From Phycisphaerales bacterium (lineage in GTDB: Bacteria > Planctomycetota > Phycisphaerae > Phycisphaerales > UBA1924): a stretch of 5,479 nucleotides of DNA. The position numbers were made by a program, and so were the translations under genes. The notes under the pieces were generated by a model. The model saw nothing but the letters and a program-made list of their open reading frames with translations, ran no database searches and was not told the origin of the DNA. The DNA lies in assembly GCA_029260335.1 (NCBI GenBank), contig JAJDDL010000117.1, forward strand, positions 1-5,479, read 5' to 3'. Of the stretch, positions 1-5,479 are shown one piece after another (the first letter of the stretch is position 1; every line of letters begins with the position of its first letter).

Positions 1-10
1 AGAACCACGG

Positions 11-36
11 AAAAACCCCCACGGCGACACCGCGGG
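11..36 (-). terminator. Probable intrinsic terminator of ftsK
   Basis: Read on the minus strand, CCCGCGG (36-30) pairs with CCGTGGG (24-18) across a five-base loop, making a 7-bp GC-rich stem with one G-T wobble. GG and then TTTTT (15-11) follow. This is the classic shape of a rho-independent terminator. It lies about 136 bases past the ftsK stop, in the right orientation to end that transcript. Found by eye, with no folding energy computed. Confidence 0.5.
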
Positions 37-171
37 TCCTCTGCATCATTCGGAAGCTCTCTCACGTGATTTCAGGATTGCTCGATGAGCTAGAAAAAGT
101 CGCTCTCGGACAGGGCCGTCTGGCCCGCTCAGGGAGAATCGAATCGGACGCGGTGGGGGATTGCATGGAGC
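37..171. other. Non-coding 3' region of ftsK
   Basis: No gene is recognised here. There is a small GC hairpin (GGGCC 113-117, GGCCC 122-126). On the minus strand a T5 run follows it only 14 bases later (98-94), too far for a normal terminator, so this is at best a weak upstream termination or 3'-end structure. Short open frames across the stretch have no recognisable protein features. Confidence 0.4.
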
Positions 172-3100
172 CTACCGCCGGGAATTGGCCGGCTTCTTCT
201 TGGGCTTCTTCGCTGGAGCCTCTTCCTCTTCATACTCATCCTCCTCGAACTCATCCTCTTCGTCCGAGGCCTCCTCTTCCCATTCCTCGTCCTCGTACTC
301 CTCGTCCTCCGCTCCATCCTCGACCTCGGCGTCTTCCAGCTCGTCTTCTACCTCGGCCTCGTCGTCCTCTTCCCACTCTTCGTCTGCCTCGTCCACATAC
401 TCAGCGTCCTCTTCCTCACCCTCTTCCGCACCTTCCTCGTACTCGTCTTCTTCTTCGTACTCCTCTTCTTCCTCCTCGCCTTCGTCGGCTTCGTCCACAA
501 GCTCGCCGTCCTCGCTCATCTCTTCCTCGGCGTCCTCTTCTTCATCCTCTTCCTCATCCTCGTACGCCTCATCTTCCAAATCAGCATCTTCTTCCAACTC
601 GTCCTCGAGCTCGTCTTCCTCAAGCTCATCTTCCTCGAGCTCCAAGTCCTCGACCAAGCCCGAAGCCTGCCCCGAGACATCAAACGGCGGCTCCTCTGGC
701 TTGGCCTCCACCATCGTCACCGCTCGAGCGCCAACATCCGCATCCTCATCCGTTTCGGGAGCTCCGGTTTGCGCGTCCGCCGGCTCGCCTGCCGCGAACA
801 ACGCCTGTTGGCCTTCCACGTCCTGCTCGCCGGACTCCTGCCGACGGAGCTCTTCCTCACCAAGTCGCTTGATCTCTTCCCACTGCTCTGGCGTGATCAT
901 GACCTCGCGCGCAACGCTGCCCTTGTGCTCGCCGATGATCTGGGCGATCCCCATCAGGTCGATGAGGCGACTCGCTCGGGTGTATCCGATCGCCAAGCGA
1001 CGCTGGAGCAGGCTCACGCTGCCGCGTTTGGTCTCGAGCACGATCTCGACCGCGCGATCGAACAGCGGATCTTCCTGAGCCGCGGCCAGGCTTGCGCTGG
1101 AGTTGTTCTCGCTCTCTGCAAGCCTCTCCTCGTCGGGCGTCATGCTCCGCATCTGCGTGAGTTGCCTCTCAAAGCTCGGTGCCGCGACGTCCTTCATGAA
1201 CCGCACGACCCGGCGGATCTCCTTGTCATCCACAAGCGTGCCCTGCGCACGCATGAGCTTGTGACTCGAAGGGCTCAGATAGAGCATGTCGCCCTGACCG
1301 AGAAGCAGCTCGCCGCCCTTCTGATCGAGGACGATCCGCGAATCCATCCCGCTCGCGACCTTAAACGCAATCCGGCACGGCATGTTCGACTTGATGAGCC
1401 CGGTCACGACGTTCGCCTGCGGGCGCTGCGTCGCCAGGATCAGGTGGATGCCCACCGCACGCGCCTTCTGCGCAATACGGATGATCGAGCCCTCGACCTC
1501 CTTGTTGGTCATCATCAGGTCCGCAAGCTCGTCGATGATGAACACCATGTACGGCAGCTTGCGAGGAATCCGAGCTTCCTCCTGCTCGGTCTGCGGCTGG
1601 AAGGCCTCCTTGAGTTCCTCCCACGTCATCTCGTTGTAGCCGGCGATGTCTCGACAACCCGCCTCTGCCAAGATCTCGTACCGCTCGTCCATCTTGCCGA
1701 CGGCCCACTCCAGGATCGCCGCGGCTTTGGCCATCTCCGTCACGACCGGGCACATCAGGTGCGGGATGCTCTTGAACTGGCTCATCTCCACCATCTTGGG
1801 ATCGACCAACACGAGCTTGAGTTCGTTTGGCTTCTTGGTGAACAGGAAACCCATGATGATCGTGTTCATGCACACGCTCTTGCCCGAACCGGTAGTCCCG
1901 GCGATCAGCATGTGCGGCATCGTGGTCAGATCCGCGATCAGCGGCTCGCCCGACGCGTCCTTGCCCAAGAACAACGGCAGCTTCATCTTGCTGAACGCCT
2001 CGGAACTGCTCATCAGCTCCTTCAGGCGCACCTTCTCCTTCGATGGGTTCGGCACTTCGATACCGACCGTGTCCCGTCCGACCTGGTTCGACACGATCCG
2101 CAGGTTGATCGCCTTGAGCGCCCGCGCGATGTCCTTACCGACCGCTTCCAGAGCACTCACGCGCGTGCCGGGCGCCAGCCGGACGTGGTAGAGCGTGATC
2201 ACCGGGCCCGATTCGACCCCGACCACATCGCCGTCGATCTTGTACTGACGCAACGCCGCGACCAACGCCTCGGCTTGCTCGCGCACGATCCCTTCCAGCC
2301 GCGCTTCGAAGTTCTCCTCGGGATCCTCCAACTGCTCGAGCGAAGGGAACTGATACCCCTCCAGCTCCACGACGTTCTGCTGATCCTGCAGGTCCGCCTC
2401 GGTCGCGATCTTCTTGTCGCGCTGACCAAAGCGGATCGGGAGCAACGACATTTTCTCGCGAAGCTCCTGCTCGTTGTACACCTGGGGTGCGCCGGGCAAG
2501 TCCTCGTCGTCCTCTTCTTCGTCTTCCACCTCAAGAGCCCGGCTGGCGACCTCGACCTTCACCTCAGCCGGATCGACCGCTCCGACCACCGCCGGCTCCC
2601 GCTTCTTGCGCCGCTTCTTCTTGCCCGGCGCCTTCTTCTCTTCGAGCTCCTCGCTCGCGACCTTCTTGGCACGCTTGCTTCTGCCAGCGACCACCCGCGG
2701 CGCGGTCTGCTCGAGTTCCTCGTCGTCTTCGAGGTCATCCAGGCGGACCCGCGTCGGCCGCCGTTCGTTCAGGCTCCGCACGAGTCCACCGCCGGCTGAG
2801 AGCGCCGCCATGCCCGACTGGCGAGCCGCGGGGCCCGCGTGACCGGCAAACCAGCGTGCCGGGGTCAACAGATAGCGATCAAACCCGACCAGCAGCCCGA
2901 CGACGAGCATCACACCCAGCGCAAGCCCGCTGCCGACCTGCCCAAACGCGGCGATCAGGATCGCAGACAGCACGTCCCCGATCAGCCCGCCTGTCAGGTT
3001 CATCGGACCGCTCAAGGGCAGGAGCAGGGCATTGAGCCCGGCAAGTGCCGCCGCGGCCATGACCACGCCCACGAATCGCAGGACCAGCAGATCGATCCGC

Positions 3101-3387
3101 CGACGCATCGCGATCGCGATCAGCCCGACGCCAAGCCCGACAACCAGCGCCCACGCCGACCAGCCGAACTGCGCGAGCGCGTGATACGCGATGAACGCCC
3201 CGACCGGGCCGCACCAGTTCGCGATCTGCTCATTGGGCGGATACACGGCGTGGGTGGGGGGGTCGCCCGCGTCATAGGCGAAAAGACTCAGCACCACAAA
3301 GACCCAACTCGCGAGCAACGCGAGCCAGACTATCTGCTTGCCGACCGACATTTCTGAGCGCTCTGATCGCGCGGGCTTCCTTGCCAT
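172..3387 (-). CDS. ftsK: DNA translocase FtsK, with acidic C-terminal tail
   Basis: Septum-anchored ATPase that pumps chromosomal DNA through the closing septum and, in the characterised family, activates XerCD recombination at dif. Numbering is from the ATG at 3387 (1071 aa). Four hydrophobic segments lie at about 18-38, 75-94, 101-123 and 140-169 (membrane anchor). A linker at about 170-310 carries acidic blocks and a Lys/Arg block (KKKRRKKR). The alpha/beta motor spans about 337-740, with Walker A GTTGSGKS at 497-504, Walker B ending FIIDE with D619-E620, and the ILATQRP motif at about 650-656. The gamma winged helix is at about 773-831 (QRRLAIGYTRASRLIDLM). A further ~240 residues follow, mostly Glu/Asp, ending in a basic cap (KKPKKKPANSRR). 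FtsK normally ends with gamma, so the tail is odd. Start choice: 3387 gives a basic cytoplasmic N-terminus before the first helix; no clear Shine-Dalgarno is seen. ATG 3351 is a possible alternative, and the frame stays open back to ATG 3492. Family call is near certain; the start is moderate. Confidence 0.96.
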   Translation of the reverse strand: MARKPARSERSEMSVGKQIVWLALLASWVFVVLSLFAYDAGDPPTHAVYPPNEQIANWCGPVGAFIAYHALAQFGWSAWALVVGLGVGLIAIAMRRRIDLLVLRFVGVVMAAAALAGLNALLLPLSGPMNLTGGLIGDVLSAILIAAFGQVGSGLALGVMLVVGLLVGFDRYLLTPARWFAGHAGPAARQSGMAALSAGGGLVRSLNERRPTRVRLDDLEDDEELEQTAPRVVAGRSKRAKKVASEELEEKKAPGKKKRRKKREPAVVGAVDPAEVKVEVASRALEVEDEEEDDEDLPGAPQVYNEQELREKMSLLPIRFGQRDKKIATEADLQDQQNVVELEGYQFPSLEQLEDPEENFEARLEGIVREQAEALVAALRQYKIDGDVVGVESGPVITLYHVRLAPGTRVSALEAVGKDIARALKAINLRIVSNQVGRDTVGIEVPNPSKEKVRLKELMSSSEAFSKMKLPLFLGKDASGEPLIADLTTMPHMLIAGTTGSGKSVCMNTIIMGFLFTKKPNELKLVLVDPKMVEMSQFKSIPHLMCPVVTEMAKAAAILEWAVGKMDERYEILAEAGCRDIAGYNEMTWEELKEAFQPQTEQEEARIPRKLPYMVFIIDELADLMMTNKEVEGSIIRIAQKARAVGIHLILATQRPQANVVTGLIKSNMPCRIAFKVASGMDSRIVLDQKGGELLLGQGDMLYLSPSSHKLMRAQGTLVDDKEIRRVVRFMKDVAAPSFERQLTQMRSMTPDEERLAESENNSSASLAAAQEDPLFDRAVEIVLETKRGSVSLLQRRLAIGYTRASRLIDLMGIAQIIGEHKGSVAREVMITPEQWEEIKRLGEEELRRQESGEQDVEGQQALFAAGEPADAQTGAPETDEDADVGARAVTMVEAKPEEPPFDVSGQASGLVEDLELEEDELEEDELEDELEEDADLEDEAYEDEEEDEEEDAEEEMSEDGELVDEADEGEEEEEEYEEEDEYEEGAEEGEEEDAEYVDEADEEWEEDDEAEVEDELEDAEVEDGAEDEEYEDEEWEEEASDEEDEFEEDEYEEEEAPAKKPKKKPANSRR
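223..642 (-). repeat. Low-complexity Glu/Asp-coding tract in the ftsK 3' end
   Basis: This part of ftsK codes for residues 916-1055, of which about 100 of 140 are Glu or Asp. The rest are mainly Ala, Tyr, Leu, Val, Gly and Trp. Short motifs recur (ELEED, DEEYEDEE-like, EEEYEEEDEYEE). On the plus strand it reads as a long pyrimidine-rich run of TCC, CTC, TCG and TCT triplets. GAG/GAA and GAC/GAT are mixed, so it is not a pure microsatellite. It stays in frame to the stop, so it appears to be translated. The strong purine/pyrimidine strand bias and near-repetition could favour slippage or unusual DNA structure; that is inference. Confidence 0.85.
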
Positions 3388-3430
3388 AGCTAGAGGTATC
3401 GGGTTGGGGCCTCCCGCTCGCACAGAAGTT

Positions 3431-3461
3431 CCCCCCAAGCCACGATGCCGTGGTTGGAGGG
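3431..3461 (-). other. Long imperfect hairpin upstream of ftsK
   Basis: The plus strand has CCC-C-CCAA-G-CCACG, then an ATGC loop, then CGTGG-TTGG-A-GGG. CCACG (3440-3444) pairs with CGTGG (3449-3453). CCAA (3435-3438) pairs with TTGG (3454-3457), with one bulged G. The outer CCC (3431-3433) pairs with GGG (3459-3461) after one C/A mismatch, for about 12 paired bases in all. No T-run follows on either strand, so it is not a typical intrinsic terminator. It ends about 43 bases before the chosen ftsK start, so it would fall in the ftsK 5' leader if transcription begins upstream of it. A role in translation or mRNA stability is inference. Confidence 0.4.
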
Positions 3462-3477
3462 CCTTGGGACGAACTGT

Positions 3478-3525
3478 TCGGTTTCTGTGCACCGGAGCGA
3501 CAAGTCTGGAATTGTCAGAAACCGA
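3478..3525. promoter_or_regulatory. 10-bp inverted repeat, candidate operator
   Basis: TCGGTTTCTG (3478-3487) is matched perfectly by its reverse complement CAGAAACCGA (3516-3525), with 28 bases between. It lies in the divergent region between ftsK and the dioxygenase gene. The right arm covers the place where a -35 element would sit for the TATACT hexamer at 3539, which would suit a regulator binding there. The dyad is seen directly; regulatory use is inferred. Confidence 0.35.
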
Positions 3526-3538
3526 TGCCCGAATCGTG

Positions 3539-3544
3539 TATACT
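3539..3544 (+). promoter_or_regulatory. Candidate -10 element for the dioxygenase gene
   Basis: TATACT matches five of six bases of the sigma-70 -10 consensus and lies in a locally AT-rich patch upstream of the dioxygenase gene. A good -35-like hexamer, TTGTCA (3512-3517), is present, but the spacer is 21 bases, longer than the usual 16-18. At 17 bases the -35 site would be CAGAAA, a poor match. Either the promoter is activator-dependent or this is a chance match. Confidence 0.35.
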
Positions 3545-3596
3545 CAAGAATAAGCGATCGTGTTATCGTTATATAGCGGCCCAGAGCACGTGCCAC

Positions 3597-3601
3597 AGGA
3601 G
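3597..3601 (+). promoter_or_regulatory. Shine-Dalgarno site that fixes the dioxygenase start
   Basis: AGGAG stands six bases before the ATG at 3608, near-ideal spacing. It favours that ATG over the in-frame upstream GTG at 3560. Confidence 0.75.
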
Positions 3602-3607
3602 TCTGCC

Positions 3608-4129
3608 ATGAGAATCGACGAGTTACTTCAACGGCTGGATAGAGCCGAGACGCCGCTCGAAGCGACCGAGCTCAAGGACCTCCTGGCTCAGCTCGAAATC
3701 TCGCGCGAGGACCTGCCCGACGCCGTGAACTTCAGCGAGCTCGGCTATAAGCGCAACGTCGTGAGCGTCTCGCCCGTGTACGCGGCGTTGGTGCTCTGCT
3801 GGAAGGCCGGCCAACGAAGCCACATCCACGACCACCGCGACGCGGTCTGCGGCGTGCGTGTGGTCGAAGGCACCGCCACCGAGATCAAGTATGAGCGAGG
3901 CATCGATGGTCTGCTCACCGAGACCGCGACCGGCGAGCTGCCCTGCGGCGGCGTGTGCGCCTCGATCGATTCTGACATCCACGTCGTGGCCAACGAGACC
4001 GACGCCGATCTCATCACGCTCCATGTCTATACCCCACCCATGAAGGCCTTCAGCGTCTACAACCTCGAGGACGCGACCGTGCGCGATCGCCCGGATACCG
4101 AGGTCGCCCGGGTGCTCGCCGGCGTGTAG
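3608..4129 (+). CDS. cdoA: Cysteine dioxygenase (type I, Arg-type)
   Basis: Cytosolic non-haem iron cupin enzyme that oxidises L-cysteine with O2 to cysteine sulfinate, the entry step of cysteine catabolism. The protein is 173 aa (about 200 in mammals). Residues can be matched by eye to rat CDO. YKRN carries R49 (rat Arg60, binds the substrate carboxylate). HIHDH gives iron ligands H74 and H76 (rat His86, His88), and H125 is the third ligand (His140). LHVYTPP supplies H139 and Y141 (His155, Tyr157); the triad Ser153 is Thr137 here. C81 sits exactly where rat Cys93 lies, the residue that crosslinks to Tyr157; characterised bacterial enzymes usually have Gly there. The Arg argues for cysteine rather than 3-mercaptopropionate as substrate. 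The first ~35 residues are helical-looking and rich in Leu and Glu. The start is set by AGGAG six bases upstream. The gene is divergent from ftsK and no other sulfur-metabolism gene is visible nearby. Confidence 0.92.
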   Translation: MRIDELLQRLDRAETPLEATELKDLLAQLEISREDLPDAVNFSELGYKRNVVSVSPVYAALVLCWKAGQRSHIHDHRDAVCGVRVVEGTATEIKYERGIDGLLTETATGELPCGGVCASIDSDIHVVANETDADLITLHVYTPPMKAFSVYNLEDATVRDRPDTEVARVLAGV

Positions 4130-4139
4130 GGCCAGTAGC

Positions 4140-4172
4140 TCGGACGCGAGTGTTTCTCGCATCCATGTCCGA
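4140..4172 (+). terminator. Stem-loop after the dioxygenase gene, possible terminator
   Basis: GCGAG (4146-4150) pairs with CTCGC (4156-4160) around TGTTT. Directly outside, TCGGAC (4140-4145) pairs with GTCCGA (4167-4172), leaving ATCCAT as a one-sided bulge; alternatively GGA/TCC extends the inner stem after one mismatch. It begins 10 bases past the dioxygenase stop. No T-run follows, so it may be a weak terminator, a 3'-end stabilising structure, or an operator for the next gene. Confidence 0.35.
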
Positions 4173-4181
4173 ATCCCGCTA

Positions 4182-4197
4182 GTTCGGGCCCCTGAAC
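4182..4197. promoter_or_regulatory. Imperfect palindrome upstream of the Ada-AlkA gene
   Basis: GTTCGGGCCCCTGAAC folds back on itself, with GTTC pairing with GAAC and GGG with CCT/CC (one G-T wobble, two unpaired central bases). It lies just upstream of the -10-like TATCTT, where an activator or repressor would bind. Ada-type proteins usually regulate their own genes. No match to the E. coli Ada box (AAAGCGCA) is seen, so this site is only a positional candidate. Confidence 0.25.
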
Positions 4198-4201
4198 GTG
4201 G

Positions 4202-4207
4202 TATCTT
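4202..4207 (+). promoter_or_regulatory. Candidate -10 element, possible leaderless start
   Basis: TATCTT resembles a -10 box and ends six bases before the GTG at 4214, so transcription would begin at or next to the start codon. There is no Shine-Dalgarno sequence before that GTG, which fits a leaderless mRNA. No good -35 hexamer lies 16-18 bases upstream, so an activator would probably be needed. Confidence 0.35.
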
Positions 4208-4213
4208 CCCGGC

Positions 4214-5479
4214 GTGCAACTCACCGACGACGCCCGCTACCGAGCTCTGACCGCAAGCGATCCCCGCTTCGATGGCCTCTTCTTCGTGGGCGTCTCGAGC
4301 ACCGGCATCTATTGCCGCTCGGTCTGCCCGGCACGCAAGCCCCAACGCAAGCACTGTTCTTTCTACCCATCAGCCGCGGCTGCCGAGCAAGAGGGCTTCA
4401 GGCCTTGTCTGCGTTGCCGCCCCGAGCTCGCGCCGTGGCAATCGCCTTGCAGCGCCTCAGAATCCTGCGCCCCGGCGATCATCGCCCGCATCCAATCCGG
4501 CGCACTCAACAACGGCGCAGGCGTTGAGTCTCTTGCACGCCAGTTCGATCTCAGTGCGCGACAGGTCCAACGCGTCGTCCGAGACCACGCGGGCGTGTCC
4601 CCGATCGAACTCGCCCAGTCCTCGCGACTGCTGCTCGCCAAGCAGCTGCTCACCGAGACAAGCCTGCCCGTGACGCGCGTCGCATTCGCGAGCGGGTTCT
4701 CGAGCGTCCGCCGTTTCAACGAGGCTTTCAGTCGCCATTATCGCCTGGAACCCCGCAAGTTCCGTGAGGTGAGGTCAACCAAGGCTTCTAGCGAGACGCT
4801 CACCTTGCGACTCTCGTATCGCCCGCCGTTGAACTTCGAAGCCTTGCTCGCCTTCCTTGCCCCTCGCGCTATCCCGGGCGTCGAGCACGTCAGCGAGAGC
4901 GCATACATGCGAACCGTCGCGATCGGATCGCACCAGGGCTGGATTCGCGTGAAACGCCACCGATCCGGTCAATCGCTCCAGGCCGAGGTCTCGTCTGATC
5001 TGTCGCCTGCGCTGCAGACGATTCTCGCCCGCCTGCGCACGTTGTTCGACCTCAGCGCCCGCCCCGACATTATCGACGCTCATCTTGCCGGCGACAAACG
5101 ACTCGCGCCTCTCGTGCGAGCAAACCCAGGCCAGCGCGTCCCCGGCGCTTTCGATTCGTTCGAGCTCGCCTGGCGGGCGATTCTGGGTCAACAAGTCTCC
5201 GTGCGCGGCGCGACGACGCTTGCCGGCCGTCTCGCCCAACTCTTCGGCGAGCCGATCGAAACGCCCATTCCAGAACTCGATCGACTCACGCCCACAAGCA
5301 AGCGCATCGCCAGTTGCAAGGCCGCAAGCCTCGCGTCGATCGGTCTTCCCGCCGCACGCGGCAACACGCTTCGCGAGATCGCTCGCTTTGATCAGCAGCA
5401 TCCCGAACTGCTCGAACCAGGTGCGCCGCTCGATCGCACAAGCGAGCTCTTGCTCGCATTGCCCGGCATCGGCCCTTGG
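4214..5479 (+). CDS. alkA: Ada-AlkA fusion: alkylation sensor and 3-methyladenine DNA glycosylase, 3' truncated by window
   Basis: Alkylation-repair protein; 422 codons are present and the frame is open at the window edge. Residues 1-75 are the Ada methyl-phosphotriester domain. C34, C38, C65 and C68 (TGIYCRSVC and FRPCLRC) match the four Zn-binding cysteines of E. coli Ada, and C34 corresponds to Cys38, the methyl acceptor. Residues ~88-185 are an AraC-type double HTH (VAFASGFSSVRRFNEAF). Residues ~196-305 match the AlkA N-terminal fold, and ~308 onward the HhH-GPD glycosylase (AILGQQVS at 322-329). The sequence stops inside the helix-hairpin-helix LPGIGPW, before the catalytic Asp; about 70 residues are probably missing, judging from the similar Mycobacterium tuberculosis AdaA/AlkA fusion. 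The E. coli Ada C-terminal methyltransferase domain is absent here. Start: an in-frame stop lies at 4193-4195 and GTG 4214 is the first usable start, giving the expected LTDDARYRAL N-terminus. Methylated Ada domains activate transcription, so self-induction is likely. Confidence 0.93.
   Translation, partial: MQLTDDARYRALTASDPRFDGLFFVGVSSTGIYCRSVCPARKPQRKHCSFYPSAAAAEQEGFRPCLRCRPELAPWQSPCSASESCAPAIIARIQSGALNNGAGVESLARQFDLSARQVQRVVRDHAGVSPIELAQSSRLLLAKQLLTETSLPVTRVAFASGFSSVRRFNEAFSRHYRLEPRKFREVRSTKASSETLTLRLSYRPPLNFEALLAFLAPRAIPGVEHVSESAYMRTVAIGSHQGWIRVKRHRSGQSLQAEVSSDLSPALQTILARLRTLFDLSARPDIIDAHLAGDKRLAPLVRANPGQRVPGAFDSFELAWRAILGQQVSVRGATTLAGRLAQLFGEPIETPIPELDRLTPTSKRIASCKAASLASIGLPAARGNTLREIARFDQQHPELLEPGAPLDRTSELLLALPGIGPW

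Noticed and set aside
1..49. Minus-strand start (MMQRTRGVAVG...) open to the window edge
   Set aside because: Only 16 codons are visible, there is no clear ribosome-binding site, and it overlaps the probable ftsK terminator; it cannot be supported.
66..872. Plus-strand Pro/Arg-rich open frame of 268 codons
   Set aside because: It is another antisense frame of the ftsK tail with composition dictated by the pyrimidine-rich strand.
161..1078. Plus-strand Ser-rich open frame of 305 codons
   Set aside because: It is the antisense reading of the Glu/Asp tail of ftsK (GAG/GAA complement gives TCC/TCT-type Ser codons) and has no domain or start signal.
769..2799. Plus-strand open frame of 676 codons
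   Set aside because: It lies wholly opposite the conserved FtsK motor. The Leu/Arg/His-rich product has no recognisable motif; long antisense frames are common in GC-rich genes.
3016..3023. GGGCAGGA, one mismatch from the E. coli KOPS GGGNAGGG
   Set aside because: It is a single imperfect match inside a coding region, and KOPS sequence in this lineage is unknown.
3388..3492. 35-residue N-terminal extension of FtsK from ATG 3492
   Set aside because: The added segment is Arg/Pro/Gly-rich, has no ribosome-binding site, and contains the long hairpin; the usual FtsK N-terminus begins shortly before the first membrane helix.
3560..3607. Upstream GTG start for the dioxygenase
   Set aside because: It lies only 15 bases past the -10-like hexamer and lacks a Shine-Dalgarno, while ATG 3608 has AGGAG at ideal spacing.
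3623..4354. Minus-strand open frame of 243 codons
   Set aside because: It is antisense to the dioxygenase and the Ada start, both of which have conserved catalytic motifs; it has none of its own.
4198..4719. Several short overlapping open frames across the Ada region on both strands
   Set aside because: They are shadows of the GTG-started Ada-AlkA frame, which carries the four Zn cysteines and the HTH.
4775..5401. Minus-strand open frame of 208 codons
   Set aside because: It is antisense to the AlkA part of the fusion gene, with no family features.

Overview
The window looks like ordinary chromosomal sequence from a GC-rich, Gram-negative-type bacterium. Codon third positions are mostly G or C, and leading ribosome-binding sites are sparse. 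The FtsK has long charged linkers. Together these would fit a planctomycete-like lineage (possibly Phycisphaerae), but that placement is a weak inference from style, not from a marker gene. There are no RNA genes, CRISPR arrays, insertion sequences or phage genes.

Layout. Positions 1-171 are non-coding sequence downstream of ftsK, with a plausible intrinsic terminator at 11-36 on the minus strand. Positions 172-3387 (minus strand) hold one large gene for the septal DNA translocase FtsK. It has a four-helix membrane anchor, a charged linker, a RecA-like motor and a winged-helix gamma domain. After these comes an unusual tail of about 240 residues, very rich in Glu and Asp. Positions 3388-3607 are a divergent intergenic region with a long hairpin, a 10-bp inverted repeat and a -10-like hexamer. 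Positions 3608-4129 (plus strand) encode an Arg-type cysteine dioxygenase, with a good Shine-Dalgarno sequence. Positions 4130-4213 are a short spacer with a strong stem-loop, an imperfect palindrome and a -10-like hexamer. From 4214 to the window edge (plus strand, GTG start, incomplete at the 3' end) lies an Ada-AlkA fusion. It joins a methyl-phosphotriester-sensing Ada domain and an AraC-type HTH to the 3-methyladenine DNA glycosylase AlkA.

The three genes do not form an obvious pathway. ftsK serves chromosome segregation and division, the dioxygenase serves cysteine catabolism, and the fusion serves self-regulated alkylation repair. ftsK is divergent from the other two. The dioxygenase and the repair gene are co-oriented, but structured DNA and a candidate promoter lie between them, so separate transcription is likely. 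I see no convincing undescribed multi-gene system. The points most worth a second look are the acidic FtsK tail placed after the gamma domain, a Cys at the cofactor crosslink position of a bacterial cysteine dioxygenase, and a possible leaderless GTG start for the Ada-AlkA gene.
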